A stretch of 21,292 nt of DNA, taken from contig JBJEQT010000018.1 of NCBI GenBank assembly GCA_051881895.1, positions 1 to 21,292 of the forward strand, in the 5' to 3' direction. Positions 13,437-21,191 of the stretch are shown here, one piece after another. A model generated the notes under the pieces. That model did no database searches. It was not told where the DNA came from and was given only the letters and a program-made list of their open reading frames with translations. Position numbers and translations under genes: made by a program. Each line of letters begins with the position of its first letter. The first letter of the stretch is position 1. Source of the DNA: UBA3818 sp051881895 (lineage in GTDB: Bacteria > Bacillota > Clostridia > Oscillospirales > Ruminococcaceae).

Positions 13437-14903
13437 GTGTTTCAAAGTATCGTCCTGTTACTGCCCATTCTGCTGCCTCTCATCGGCGGACTGGCAGTAT
13501 TTTGTCTGCACGACGCTAAGACCCGCCGGATCGCGGTGTCTGCTGTTGTGCTTTGTACCTTGGCTTCAGCGGTAGGCGTCAGCTTTTTACCGGACCTTTC
13601 TCTGCGCATTTGGGAGCTGGGCGGAAGCATTGCCATTTATCTGCGGCTGGATGCCATGAGCAGGTTCTTCCTGTGCTTGGTATCGGGCATCTGGACGCTG
13701 GTAGCGTTTTTCGCTTTCGAATATATGCAGCATGAGGGGAAGGAAGAGCGCTTTTTCGGCTTTTACACCATGACCCTCGGGATCCTGATGGGCCTTGGAT
13801 TGGCGGGAAACCTGCTGACCCTGTACATGTTTTATGAAATGATGACCCTCATCACCGTTCCGCTGGTCATTCATACCGGCAGCCGGGAGGCGGTGGCGGC
13901 CGGTTTTAAATATCTGGGTTACTCCACTTTCGGCGCGGGACTGGCGTTGATTGGATTTTTCTTCCTGAACCGATATTGCACGACTACCGAGTTTACGGCG
14001 GGCGGCACGTTGGATTTGGGCCTTGCGGCGGGCAATGAAAACCTGCTGCTGGCCGTTTGGCTCATGATGATGATCGGCTTCGGCTGCAAAGCGGGCATGA
14101 TGCCGCTGCAGTCCTGGCTGCCTACGGCCCATCCGGTGGCGCCGGCGCCGGCTTCCGCTGTTTTGTCCGGTATCATTACCAAAGCGGGCGTTTTGGCCAT
14201 TATCCGGGTGACCTTCTATCTGTTCGGCGCGGATTTTTTGCGGGGCAGCTGGGCGCAGACGACCCTTTTGTGTCTGGCGCTGGCAACGGTGTTTGCCGGT
14301 TCGATGCTGGCCTATAAAGAGAAAGTATTTAAAAAGCGTTTGGCGTATTCCACCGTCAGCCAGGTTTCCTATGTGCTGTTCGGCCTGTTTTTGCTAAACA
14401 GCGTTGGCTTTACCGGCGCGCTTTTGCAGGTGGTGTTCCACGCTCTGGTCAAAAACCTTCTGTTCCTGGCGGCGGGCGCGGTAATTTATAAAACCGGCAA
14501 GACCGATGTGCGGGAACTTTCCGGTATCGGCAAACAGATGCCAATTGTCATTTGGTGCTTCGCTTTTGGCGCTTTATCGCTCATCGGCATCCCGCCGACA
14601 GCGGGATTTGTGAGCAAATGGTATCTGGCGCAGGGCGGCATTTCCGAATACGGCGCGCTGGGCATCGCGGGGGCGGCAATTCTGCTGGTCAGCGCCCTTT
14701 TGACCGCCGGATATCTGCTTCCTATTGTGACCCGCGGCTTTTTCCCGGGCAGGGATTTTGATTATGCAAATCTGGAGAAAAAAGAACCGTCGCGCTATAT
14801 GACGGTGCCGCTGGTCATCCTAGCGGTGCTGGCGGTGCTGCTGGGTGTTTTCCCGGGCGGTTTGACACAGTTTATCGGCGGAATTTCCGCTGTACTATTT
14901 TAA
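13437..14903 (+). CDS. Antiporter-like subunit 2 (PF00361)
   Basis: A 488-residue multi-span protein of the MrpA/MrpD/NuoL-M-N superfamily. Key residues are kept: E134 (FYEMMT), K218 (GFGCKAGMMPLQSWLPTAHP), K249 (IITKAG) and K394 (TAGFVSKWY). It is strikingly similar along its length to the next subunit (shared FEYM.HEG, FLRGSWAQ, KKRLAYSTVS and AGAVIYKT), so the pair probably arose by tandem duplication. GTG 13437 follows AGAGGTGAC. It has no equivalent in the canonical seven-gene mrp operon. Confidence 0.9.
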   Translation: MFQSIVLLLPILLPLIGGLAVFCLHDAKTRRIAVSAVVLCTLASAVGVSFLPDLSLRIWELGGSIAIYLRLDAMSRFFLCLVSGIWTLVAFFAFEYMQHEGKEERFFGFYTMTLGILMGLGLAGNLLTLYMFYEMMTLITVPLVIHTGSREAVAAGFKYLGYSTFGAGLALIGFFFLNRYCTTTEFTAGGTLDLGLAAGNENLLLAVWLMMMIGFGCKAGMMPLQSWLPTAHPVAPAPASAVLSGIITKAGVLAIIRVTFYLFGADFLRGSWAQTTLLCLALATVFAGSMLAYKEKVFKKRLAYSTVSQVSYVLFGLFLLNSVGFTGALLQVVFHALVKNLLFLAAGAVIYKTGKTDVRELSGIGKQMPIVIWCFAFGALSLIGIPPTAGFVSKWYLAQGGISEYGALGIAGAAILLVSALLTAGYLLPIVTRGFFPGRDFDYANLEKKEPSRYMTVPLVILAVLAVLLGVFPGGLTQFIGGISAVLF

Positions 14904-14921
14904 TGTGGGGAGGGGAAGCTT

Positions 14922-16397
14922 GTGCCTGTTTGGATGTTATGTCTGCCGGTTTTCTTTCCGATTTTGGCCGGCGCGGTGATGCTGGCCCGTCCCATTGAGG
15001 ACCGGAAAAAACGGCAGATCTATGTGGCCGGCGCCGTGATCATCAACGCCGTGCTGGCGCTGTCGGTTCTGATCTGGACGCCGGACGGCGTTTTGACCCT
15101 GATCCGCTTTTCTGATACCATGCAGATCGCGCTGCAGATCGACGGAGCGGGTCGGGTGTTTGGGATTCTGGTATCGCTTTTGTGGCCGCTGACCACCTTC
15201 TATTCCTTTGAGTATATGAAGCACGAGGGCAGGGAAAACAAGTTTTTCGGCTTTTTTACCATGACCTTTGGCGTGATTGTGGGCGTGGCTTTCGCGGATA
15301 ACTTTTTAACGCTTTATCTGTTTTATGAATTGCTGACCTTGGCGACTTTGCCGCTGGTCATGCATTCCATGGACGGAAAAGCCAGGTACGCCGGAAAAAA
15401 ATATTTGATTTATTCGTTGTCCGGCGCGGCATTTGCCTTTATCGCCATGATTTTCCTGTTGAATTATGGCGCTACGCTGGATTTTACCTTCGGCGGGGTC
15501 TTGGATCCGTCTCGGGCGAACGGGCATGAAACGCTGCTGCAGACCGTATTTGTGCTGGGATTTTTTGGCTTTGGCGTGAAAGCGGCGATTTTCCCGTTCC
15601 ACGGCTGGCTGCCGGACGCCTCGGTTGCCCCTACGCCGGTTTCCGCCCTGCTTCATGCGGTAGCGGTGGTCAAAGCGGGCGTCTTCGCTGTCATCCGGCT
15701 GACCTACTATGGATTTGGCTGCGATTTTCTGCGGGGCAGTTGGGCACAGATGGCAGTGATGGCGATGACCATTGTGACCATTGTATACGGTTCGGCCATG
15801 GCGCTGCGCACACCGCATTTAAAACGGCGTCTGGCCTATTCTACCGTCAGCAATCTGTCCTACATTCTGTTTTCTGTCACGCTGATGACGCCGGCAGGCT
15901 TGGTTGGCGGCCTGTCCCATATGGTGTTCCATGCGGTGATCAAGATCACGCTGTTCTTCTGTGCCGGTGCGATCATTTATAAAACCCACCGAGAATACGT
16001 TTACCAGCTGGACGGTTTTGGCCGTGCCATGCCGGTGACAATGGCGGCGTTTACCATCGCTTCGCTGGGCTTGATGGGGATTCCGCCTCTGGCAGGCTTT
16101 ATCAGTAAGTGGAATATCGCCACCGCCGCGGTGGAAGCGGGAACACCTTTGGCTTACGCCGGCGCAGCCGCTTTGATTGTTTCGGCTCTTCTGACCGCGC
16201 TGTATCTGATGGCGGTGATCCTGCGGGCTTATTTCCCGGCCAAAGGTTTTTCGCCGGATTCGGTCAAAGAGGTAGAGGACCCCAACCGGCTGATGACAGT
16301 GCCGTTGATCGTGCTGAGCGTCGCGTCCGTCTTGTTGGGATTATGCGCTTCTCCTTTGATCACGGTATTTGAACAGATTGCGGCCGGTTTGCTGTAA
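14922..16397 (+). CDS. Antiporter-like subunit 3 (PF00361, NuoL/MrpA-like TM8)
   Basis: A 491-residue multi-span antiporter-like subunit. Channel residues: E136 (FYELLT), K220 (GFGVKAAIFPFHGWLPDAS), K251 (AVVKAG) and K396 (LAGFISKWN). Its TM7-8 connection reads SALLHAVAVVKAG, close to the SALLHSATMVKAG of NuoL and the MrpA core, so this is the best candidate to replace the missing MrpA N-terminal domain. GTG 14922 is preceded by a strong GGGGAGGGG. It appears to be a duplicate of subunit 2. Confidence 0.9.
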   Translation: MPVWMLCLPVFFPILAGAVMLARPIEDRKKRQIYVAGAVIINAVLALSVLIWTPDGVLTLIRFSDTMQIALQIDGAGRVFGILVSLLWPLTTFYSFEYMKHEGRENKFFGFFTMTFGVIVGVAFADNFLTLYLFYELLTLATLPLVMHSMDGKARYAGKKYLIYSLSGAAFAFIAMIFLLNYGATLDFTFGGVLDPSRANGHETLLQTVFVLGFFGFGVKAAIFPFHGWLPDASVAPTPVSALLHAVAVVKAGVFAVIRLTYYGFGCDFLRGSWAQMAVMAMTIVTIVYGSAMALRTPHLKRRLAYSTVSNLSYILFSVTLMTPAGLVGGLSHMVFHAVIKITLFFCAGAIIYKTHREYVYQLDGFGRAMPVTMAAFTIASLGLMGIPPLAGFISKWNIATAAVEAGTPLAYAGAAALIVSALLTALYLMAVILRAYFPAKGFSPDSVKEVEDPNRLMTVPLIVLSVASVLLGLCASPLITVFEQIAAGLL

Positions 16398-16429
16398 CGA
16401 CCGGAACCATTGAAGTTGGGAGTGAGAAA

Positions 16430-18376
16430 ATGGGCGGTTTTTTATTGATTTTTCTGGTTTTGTTTCCAATGGCCGGCGCAGTCGCCGGGTACCTGACAGG
16501 GCGAAAAAGCAAGTCCGCGCGGGACTGGCTGGTGCTGGGAGTCACGGTAATTGAATTGCTGGGAACGCTGCTGCTTTTGTACTTCCCGGGTTCGTCTGTC
16601 CGGCTGGGCGGAATCTGCGGATTAGGGCTTCGCTTTGAAGCGGATGGCTTCCGGATGGTCATGGCCCTGTTGACATCGGTGGTCTGGATGATGACGACTT
16701 TGCCGTCGAGATCTTATTTTGCCCACGCACACAACCGCAACCGGTATTACCTGTTTTTGTTGCTGGCATTGGGCGCCACGATGGGGATTTTCCTGTCCGG
16801 GGATCTATATACGACCTTTATCTTTTTTGAAATGATGTCCTTTGCCTCTTATGTCTGGGTGGTGCAGGAAGAAACGCCGGAGGCGATCAAGGCCTCCCGC
16901 AGCTACCTGACCATCGGTGTGCTGGGCGGTCTGGTTACGCTGATGGGCGTATTCCTTTTGTACCATCTGGCGGGCACTCTCGATTTTGACGCCCTGCGCA
17001 GCGCCTGTGCATCAGTGGAAGACCGTCGGCTTTTGTATGCGGCGGGCGGCTGCATTCTGTTTGGATTTGCGGCCAAAGCAGGCATGTTCCCGCTGCATTT
17101 CTGGATGCCCCGTTCTTACACGGCGGCTCCCGCGCCGGCTACGGCGATTTTGTCTGCCGTATTGAGTAAAGCGGGAATTTTCGGCGTTTTGATCGTATCC
17201 TGCGACGTGTTTTACCGGGATGCGGATTGGGGAATGCTGATTCTGATTTTAGGCGTTGTCACCATGCTGCTGGGCGCGATTCTGGGCCTTTTTTCCGTCA
17301 ACCTCAAACGGACGCTGGCCTGTTCGTCCATGTCCCAGATCGGTTTTATTCTGGTTGGTGTGGGCATGCAGGGCCTGCTGGGGGCGCAAAACCAGCTGGC
17401 TGTGTACGGCACGGTACTGCATATGATCAACCACTCGCTGATCAAACTGATTTTGTTCATCATTGCCGGAGTTATTTTTACCCAGACGAATTCTCTGGAG
17501 CTCAACGAAATCCGCGGTTGGGGCAGAGGAAAACCGCTTTTGATGTTTTGCTTTTTGATGGCGGCGGTAGGCGTTGGCGGTATTCCGCTGTGGAGCGGCT
17601 ACATCAGTAAAACGCTGCTGCATGAAAGCATTGTAGAATACATCGAAGTGTTGGCGGAGCAGGGTGGAGCCGGTTTCATGCGGACGGTGGAATGGCTGTT
17701 TTTGATTGCCGGCGGCATGACGCTTGCTTATATGACCAAACTGTTTGTCGCTGTGTTTGTTGAGAAAAAGCCCGAAGCAGGAAAACCGGAAAAAGCCGTT
17801 TATATGGATAAACCGACCTCGGTGGTCCTGACGGTATGCGGCTTGACGCTGCTGCTGTTTGGTTTGCTTGCCCATGACACCATGGATAAAATCGCGGAGA
17901 TATCCCTTTCTTTCCTGGGTGGAGAAGAATTGGAGCATGCGGTACGGTATTTCTCCTGGGCCAATCTGCAGGGCGCCTTGATTTCCCTTATCATAGGCGC
18001 GGTTCTGTATTTTGGCGTGGTGCGGCTATTGCTGATGAAAAAAGACGCGCAGGGCGTTCGGGTCTATGTGGATCGTTGGCCCAGCTGGGCGGATCTGGAG
18101 AAGCTTGTATACCGGCCCCTGCTGCAGGGACTGGCCTTTGTAGGCGCTTTCTGCTCCCGCACCGTTGCTTCGCTGGCGGATTGGATTATCGCACTGGTCA
18201 ATCGCCTGTTCTACAAAAAAGCGCCTCAAACGGTGGAACCCAAAACCAACGAGCAGTTTGGCGCTTATTCCGATAAGCCGGTACGTCGTGGTATCGTAGG
18301 AGAAACGCTGGCTTATGAGCTGCTTTTATATGGCGTCGGCGTGGTTGCCACATTGTTGTATCTGTTGCTGCAATAA
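16430..18376 (+). CDS. Antiporter-like subunit 4 with long C-terminal extension (PF00361)
   Basis: A 648-residue protein. The antiporter core (about 1-450) has E134 (FFEMMS), K216 (GFAAKAGMFPLHFWMPRSY), K247 (VLSKAG) and K394 (WSGYISKTL). About 170-200 residues follow that the other three lack: two or more further spans, a tryptophan-rich loop (VDRWPSWADLEKLVYRPLLQ) and a terminal hydrophobic helix. Such YRPLL extensions occur in large NuoL/HyfB-type subunits, where a C-terminal lateral helix clamps neighbours together; that role here is inference. ATG 16430 follows GGGAGTGAG. It is the last gene before the operon terminator. Confidence 0.9.
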   Translation: MGGFLLIFLVLFPMAGAVAGYLTGRKSKSARDWLVLGVTVIELLGTLLLLYFPGSSVRLGGICGLGLRFEADGFRMVMALLTSVVWMMTTLPSRSYFAHAHNRNRYYLFLLLALGATMGIFLSGDLYTTFIFFEMMSFASYVWVVQEETPEAIKASRSYLTIGVLGGLVTLMGVFLLYHLAGTLDFDALRSACASVEDRRLLYAAGGCILFGFAAKAGMFPLHFWMPRSYTAAPAPATAILSAVLSKAGIFGVLIVSCDVFYRDADWGMLILILGVVTMLLGAILGLFSVNLKRTLACSSMSQIGFILVGVGMQGLLGAQNQLAVYGTVLHMINHSLIKLILFIIAGVIFTQTNSLELNEIRGWGRGKPLLMFCFLMAAVGVGGIPLWSGYISKTLLHESIVEYIEVLAEQGGAGFMRTVEWLFLIAGGMTLAYMTKLFVAVFVEKKPEAGKPEKAVYMDKPTSVVLTVCGLTLLLFGLLAHDTMDKIAEISLSFLGGEELEHAVRYFSWANLQGALISLIIGAVLYFGVVRLLLMKKDAQGVRVYVDRWPSWADLEKLVYRPLLQGLAFVGAFCSRTVASLADWIIALVNRLFYKKAPQTVEPKTNEQFGAYSDKPVRRGIVGETLAYELLLYGVGVVATLLYLLLQ

Positions 18377-18404
18377 TCGCGGCGCGTTGTTCGGTATGGA
18401 AAGG

Positions 18405-18441
18405 AAAAGGCCGTATGGATGTTTGTCCATGCGGCCTTTTT
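18405..18441 (+). terminator. Terminator of the mrp-like operon
   Basis: AAAGGCCG and ATGGA (18406-18419) pair with TCCAT and CGGCCTTTTT (18426-18441), with one mismatch between the two helices. It starts 29 nt after the last stop codon. Confidence 0.87.
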
Positions 18442-18485
18442 GATTTGGACTGCCTTTTCAAAATTTTGGTCCGAATCGATAGGAG

Positions 18486-18510
18486 CCGGAGAGATCTCCT
18501 CCGGATTTTT
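18486..18510 (+). terminator. Second terminator-like hairpin after the operon
   Basis: CCGGAG (18486-18491) and CTCCGG (18499-18504) followed by ATTTTT. It may back up the first terminator before the SLOG gene. Confidence 0.6.
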
Positions 18511-18560
18511 CCAATTGCTTTTCCGGATACAGCATCACACAAAACCCAGAAAAGAAAGCG

Positions 18561-18589
18561 TTGCCTTAGGCTTTTTTATGGTGTATGCT
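18561..18589 (+). promoter_or_regulatory. Possible promoter of the SLOG-family gene
   Basis: TTGCCT (18561-18566), a 17-bp spacer and TATGCT (18584-18589). The start would be near 18596, downstream of ATG 18585, which supports the TTG start at 18618. Confidence 0.5.
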
Positions 18590-18617
18590 AAAGAAGACAG
18601 AAAAAGGGGGAAGCAGG

Positions 18618-19169
18618 TTGGAACAGGGAATTTGTGCGTTTACCGGACATCGCCCCGGGCATTTTTCCTTTGGCTATCAAGAAGAGCATCCGGATTGTGT
18701 CCGCTTAAAAAATGCCATTAGAAAAACGATTGCCGCCTTGGCTGAGCGGGGCGTGACTACGTTTATCAGCGGGATGGCGCAGGGAGTGGACCTGTGGGCA
18801 GCGCGGGAAGTATTGCGGCAAAAAGAGAAAAATCCGGCGATCCGGCTGATTGCAGTGCAGCCTTGTGCGGACCAGGCACGGAATTGGCCGGTGGAGATCC
18901 GGAAAGAATATGATGATATCCTGGCGTGTTCCGATGAGAGAATTTGCCTGCACGACCACTACACGCCTTATTGTATGATGGAACGAAACCGCTGGATGGT
19001 GGACCATGCGGGGCTTCTGCTTGCCGTATACGATGGAAGTAAAAGCGGCGGGACTGCTGCCACCGTAAAGTATGCGCAGACAAAGAAACGGGAGATTTGG
19101 TTTTTAGACCCTAAAACGCTGCGTTTGGTTGCGATGACACCGCCGGAAGAAGAGCAGCTTTCGTTTTAA
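18618..19169 (+). CDS. SLOG-family protein (DUF1273/YpsA-like)
   Basis: A 183-residue cytoplasmic protein with the family opening CAFTGHRPGHF (residues 5-15), the glycine-rich FISGMAQGVDLWAAREVL, and YDGSKSGGTAATVKYA near the C-terminus. This is the Rossmann-like SLOG fold related to lysine decarboxylase-like and DprA domains, thought to bind nucleotides or nucleotide-derived ligands. The true ligand and function are unknown; B. subtilis YpsA affects cell division. TTG 18618 is chosen because AAAGGGGG (18603-18610) is 7 nt upstream and the protein then begins MEQGICAFTGHRP. An upstream ATG at 18585 lies inside the promoter. Monocistronic; no effector or phage genes are beside it. Confidence 0.85.
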   Translation: MEQGICAFTGHRPGHFSFGYQEEHPDCVRLKNAIRKTIAALAERGVTTFISGMAQGVDLWAAREVLRQKEKNPAIRLIAVQPCADQARNWPVEIRKEYDDILACSDERICLHDHYTPYCMMERNRWMVDHAGLLLAVYDGSKSGGTAATVKYAQTKKREIWFLDPKTLRLVAMTPPEEEQLSF

Positions 19170-19192
19170 AGATGCCGGTATTTTTATATGAG

Positions 19193-19235
19193 AAACCCCC
19201 GGGAAACGCGTTCATTGCGTTTCCCGGGGGTTTTT
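19193..19235. terminator. Bidirectional terminator between the SLOG and sufBD genes
   Basis: AAACCCCCGGGAAACGC (19193-19209) pairs perfectly with GCGTTTCCCGGGGGTTT (19217-19233), and a T-tract follows on the plus strand (to 19235). The AAA at its left edge supplies only a short U-tract on the minus strand, so sufBD termination here is likely but weaker. Confidence 0.88.
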
Positions 19236-19258
19236 AACGATTTTATCCAGAATATCGA

Positions 19259-20179
19259 TCAGCCTTGCAAAAATCCCTGGATGATCCGCTCTTCGGCTTC
19301 CTCCTCGGTCAGCCCAAGCGTACGGAGCTTGATGATCTGCTCCCCGGCGATTTTACCGATAGCCGCCTCATGGATCAAGGAAGCGTCGATGTGTCCGGCG
19401 AACAGTTCCGGCGCTGCGTTGACCTTGCCGGAACCGACCAGGATCGCATCACATTCGGAATGGCCGGTGCAGCGGTTATTGCCCAGAATGCGGGAGTGGT
19501 ACTCCTGCTGGGAATTCCCTTTGGCAACCGATCGGGATATCAGGTCTACCGATGCGTCAGCTCCGTCGATCGAGACGGAAAAATCGGTTTTGGCGGTTTG
19601 CTCCCCTTCGGTGAGGATACTCTCGTGGATGATCAGCCGCGCCCGGTCCGCCAGCTGCGCGGTGGTTTTGCGGTCGGTGCGGTCCACGCCGCCAATCTGT
19701 ACGGTGTCCATTTCCAGTACCGCATCCTCCGCAAGATAGATGTCGCTGACCGGGTCGATGCGGCGGATCCCCGTTCCGGTACCGGTGCCGACGTGTTTTT
19801 CCTGATATAGCACATGAGCGCCTTTTTCCACAAAAAAGCGGTGGATGCCGTTGTGGCGGGCTTCCTCTTCGCCGTCGGAATGGATGCCGCAGCCGGCTAC
19901 GATGGTGACATCGGCTCCTTCGCCCACATAGAAATCATTGTAAACCAGATCGTTGACATCGCTGTGGGTCACGCAGGCGGGAATATAGACAGTCTCCTTT
20001 TTCGTCCCGGGCAAAATGCGGATGACAAGGCCCGGCGCGCCCTCTTTGTTTTCAATCTGGATATGCTCGGACGATTGCCGCCCGGCACAGGCGCCGTCTT
20101 CCCGAATGTTGTAAGCGCCGTCGAATACGCCTTTCCAGTCAGAAACAAGACCCAGCAGGGTTTGTGTAATTTTATTCAT
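19259..20179 (-). CDS. sufB: SufB/SufD-family Fe-S cluster scaffold
   Basis: A 306-residue SufBD-core protein (right-handed beta-helix), shorter than E. coli SufB or SufD because the N-terminal region is minimal. SufB-type scaffolds assemble Fe-S clusters on an ATPase SufC dimer. Candidate functional residues at the C-terminal end of the helix are C237 and C243 (NNRCTGHSECDAIL, aligning with the SufB catalytic cysteine region) and H270-E271 (ASLIHEAAIGKI). Together with sufC this matches the two-gene SufBC/SmsCB type of minimal system in anaerobes. ATG 20179 has AGGAGG 8 nt upstream and overlaps the end of sufC by 8 nt. No sufS or sufU is in the window. Confidence 0.93.
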   Translation of the reverse strand: MNKITQTLLGLVSDWKGVFDGAYNIREDGACAGRQSSEHIQIENKEGAPGLVIRILPGTKKETVYIPACVTHSDVNDLVYNDFYVGEGADVTIVAGCGIHSDGEEEARHNGIHRFFVEKGAHVLYQEKHVGTGTGTGIRRIDPVSDIYLAEDAVLEMDTVQIGGVDRTDRKTTAQLADRARLIIHESILTEGEQTAKTDFSVSIDGADASVDLISRSVAKGNSQQEYHSRILGNNRCTGHSECDAILVGSGKVNAAPELFAGHIDASLIHEAAIGKIAGEQIIKLRTLGLTEEEAEERIIQGFLQG

Positions 20180-20903
20180 GCACCGGACCTCCTTCCAACG
20201 GGCAGCGCCTCGTTTTTTCCTCTCCCAGCAGCGTAGGGAGAATCGTTTTCCGCGGGCCGGCAGACCGAACTTCCCCGTCGGCTATGACAATGATTTCATC
20301 GGCGATTTGCAAAATGCGCTCCTGGTGGGAGATGATCAAAGCGGAACTGTGTTTTCTGGTTTTGATGCGCTGGAAAACATCGATCAGACCGGAAAAACTC
20401 CAGAGGTCGATCCCTGCTTCCGGCTCGTCGAAAATCAAAAGTCCGGCGTCTTTCCGGGCCAGAACGGTGGCGATTTCAATGCGCTTGCTCTCGCCGCCGG
20501 AGAGACTGGCATCCACCTGGCGGCTGGTGTAATCCTGGGCGCAAAGGCCGACCTGGCCCAAAATCGCACACAGTTCCTGCTCCGAAAGGCTGCCGCCTGC
20601 CGCCAGCTCCAAAAGATCGCGCACCGAGAGGCCCTTAAATCGAACCGGCTGCTGAAACGCGTAGGCAACGCCCTTTTTGGCACACTGTGTGATATCCAGT
20701 CCGGTAATATCTTCTCCATCCAGTAAAATGCGTCCGGAAACCGGCTTTTCCAGACCGGCGATCAGCTTGGCAAGCGAGGTTTTTCCGCCGCCGTTGGGGC
20801 CGGTAACAACGGCCACTTTCCCGTCGGGAACGGTCAGCGTAATATCTTTTAAAATCGGCTCGCCGTCCGGCAGATTCCAAGAGAGATGCTCCAGTGCAAG
20901 CAT
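20172..20903 (-). CDS. sufC: SufC-family ATPase
   Basis: A 243-residue ABC-type ATPase that powers Fe-S cluster assembly on the SufBD scaffold encoded by the next gene. Motifs: Walker A GPNGGGKT (35-42), Q-loop AFQQP (82-86), signature LSGGESKR (134-141), Walker B LLIFDEPEAG (155-164) and switch histidine H193 (IISHQE). The SufC-typical DEPEAGID is present where transport ATPases have DEPT. ATG 20903 follows AAAGGAG at 9 nt. It is the first gene of a two-gene unit translationally coupled to sufBD; the promoter at 21003-21031 is overlapped by a palindrome that may be the iron-sulfur regulator site. Confidence 0.96.
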   Translation of the reverse strand: MLALEHLSWNLPDGEPILKDITLTVPDGKVAVVTGPNGGGKTSLAKLIAGLEKPVSGRILLDGEDITGLDITQCAKKGVAYAFQQPVRFKGLSVRDLLELAAGGSLSEQELCAILGQVGLCAQDYTSRQVDASLSGGESKRIEIATVLARKDAGLLIFDEPEAGIDLWSFSGLIDVFQRIKTRKHSSALIISHQERILQIADEIIVIADGEVRSAGPRKTILPTLLGEEKTRRCPLEGGPVHE

Positions 20904-20945
20904 GTGGTTTGTCTCCTTTTTTCCTTTTCTTTCAAGCGGTTGTTT

Positions 20946-20966
20946 TTTTGACGAAGACCGTCAAAA
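20946..20966 (-). other. Hairpin in the suf leader
   Basis: Minus-strand TTTTGACG-GTCTT-CGTCAAAA, a perfect 8-bp stem within the roughly 93-nt 5' UTR of sufC. It has no U-tract, so it is not a terminator. Possibly an mRNA stability element. Confidence 0.4.
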
Positions 20967-21002
20967 GGTGTTTCGCGTGTTGCCTCAAAATTTCCTAGCT
21001 AT

Positions 21003-21031
21003 ATACTATGATATAGTATCTCCTTTGTCAA
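21003..21031 (-). promoter_or_regulatory. suf promoter overlapped by a palindromic operator
   Basis: Minus-strand TTGACA (21026-21031), a 17-bp spacer and TAGTAT (21003-21008). ATACTA-TGATA-TAGTAT (21003-21019, plus strand) is a 6-bp-arm inverted repeat that covers the -10 and half of the spacer. Its position predicts repression; an Rrf2/IscR-type regulator is a guess from the gene function and the palindrome size. Confidence 0.7.
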
Positions 21032-21135
21032 GGAGCTGACAGCGTTTCGGCAGCAAACCGGGAAAGCGCATAGAACCGTGACTGTTTTTCTCGTATATTT
21101 TGGGCACGAAGACAGAAAAGATGCATAATTTTACG

Positions 21136-21175
21136 AAAAACAGCCTGCAGAATGAAATCCCGCCGGCTGTTTTTT
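21136..21175. terminator. Terminator downstream of the RND permease gene
   Basis: AAAAACAGCC (21136-21145) pairs with GGCTGTTTTT (21165-21174). On the minus strand it lies about 17 nt after the permease stop and is followed by a U-tract; the symmetry lets it act on both strands. 21032-21135 shows nothing recognisable. Confidence 0.83.
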
Positions 21176-21191
21176 CTCAAAGGGGGTCAGG

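Noticed and set aside
9274..18376. NADH dehydrogenase (complex I) or [NiFe]-hydrogenase operon
   Set aside because: No flavin, Fe-S or NiFe subunit (NuoB/C/D/I types) is present. The small subunits are clearly MnhE/F/G/B/C, so the antiporter name is safer.
18618..19169. SLOG gene as part of an anti-phage system
   Set aside because: No effector, nucleotide cyclase, integrase or phage gene adjoins it; the flanks are an ion-transport operon and suf genes.
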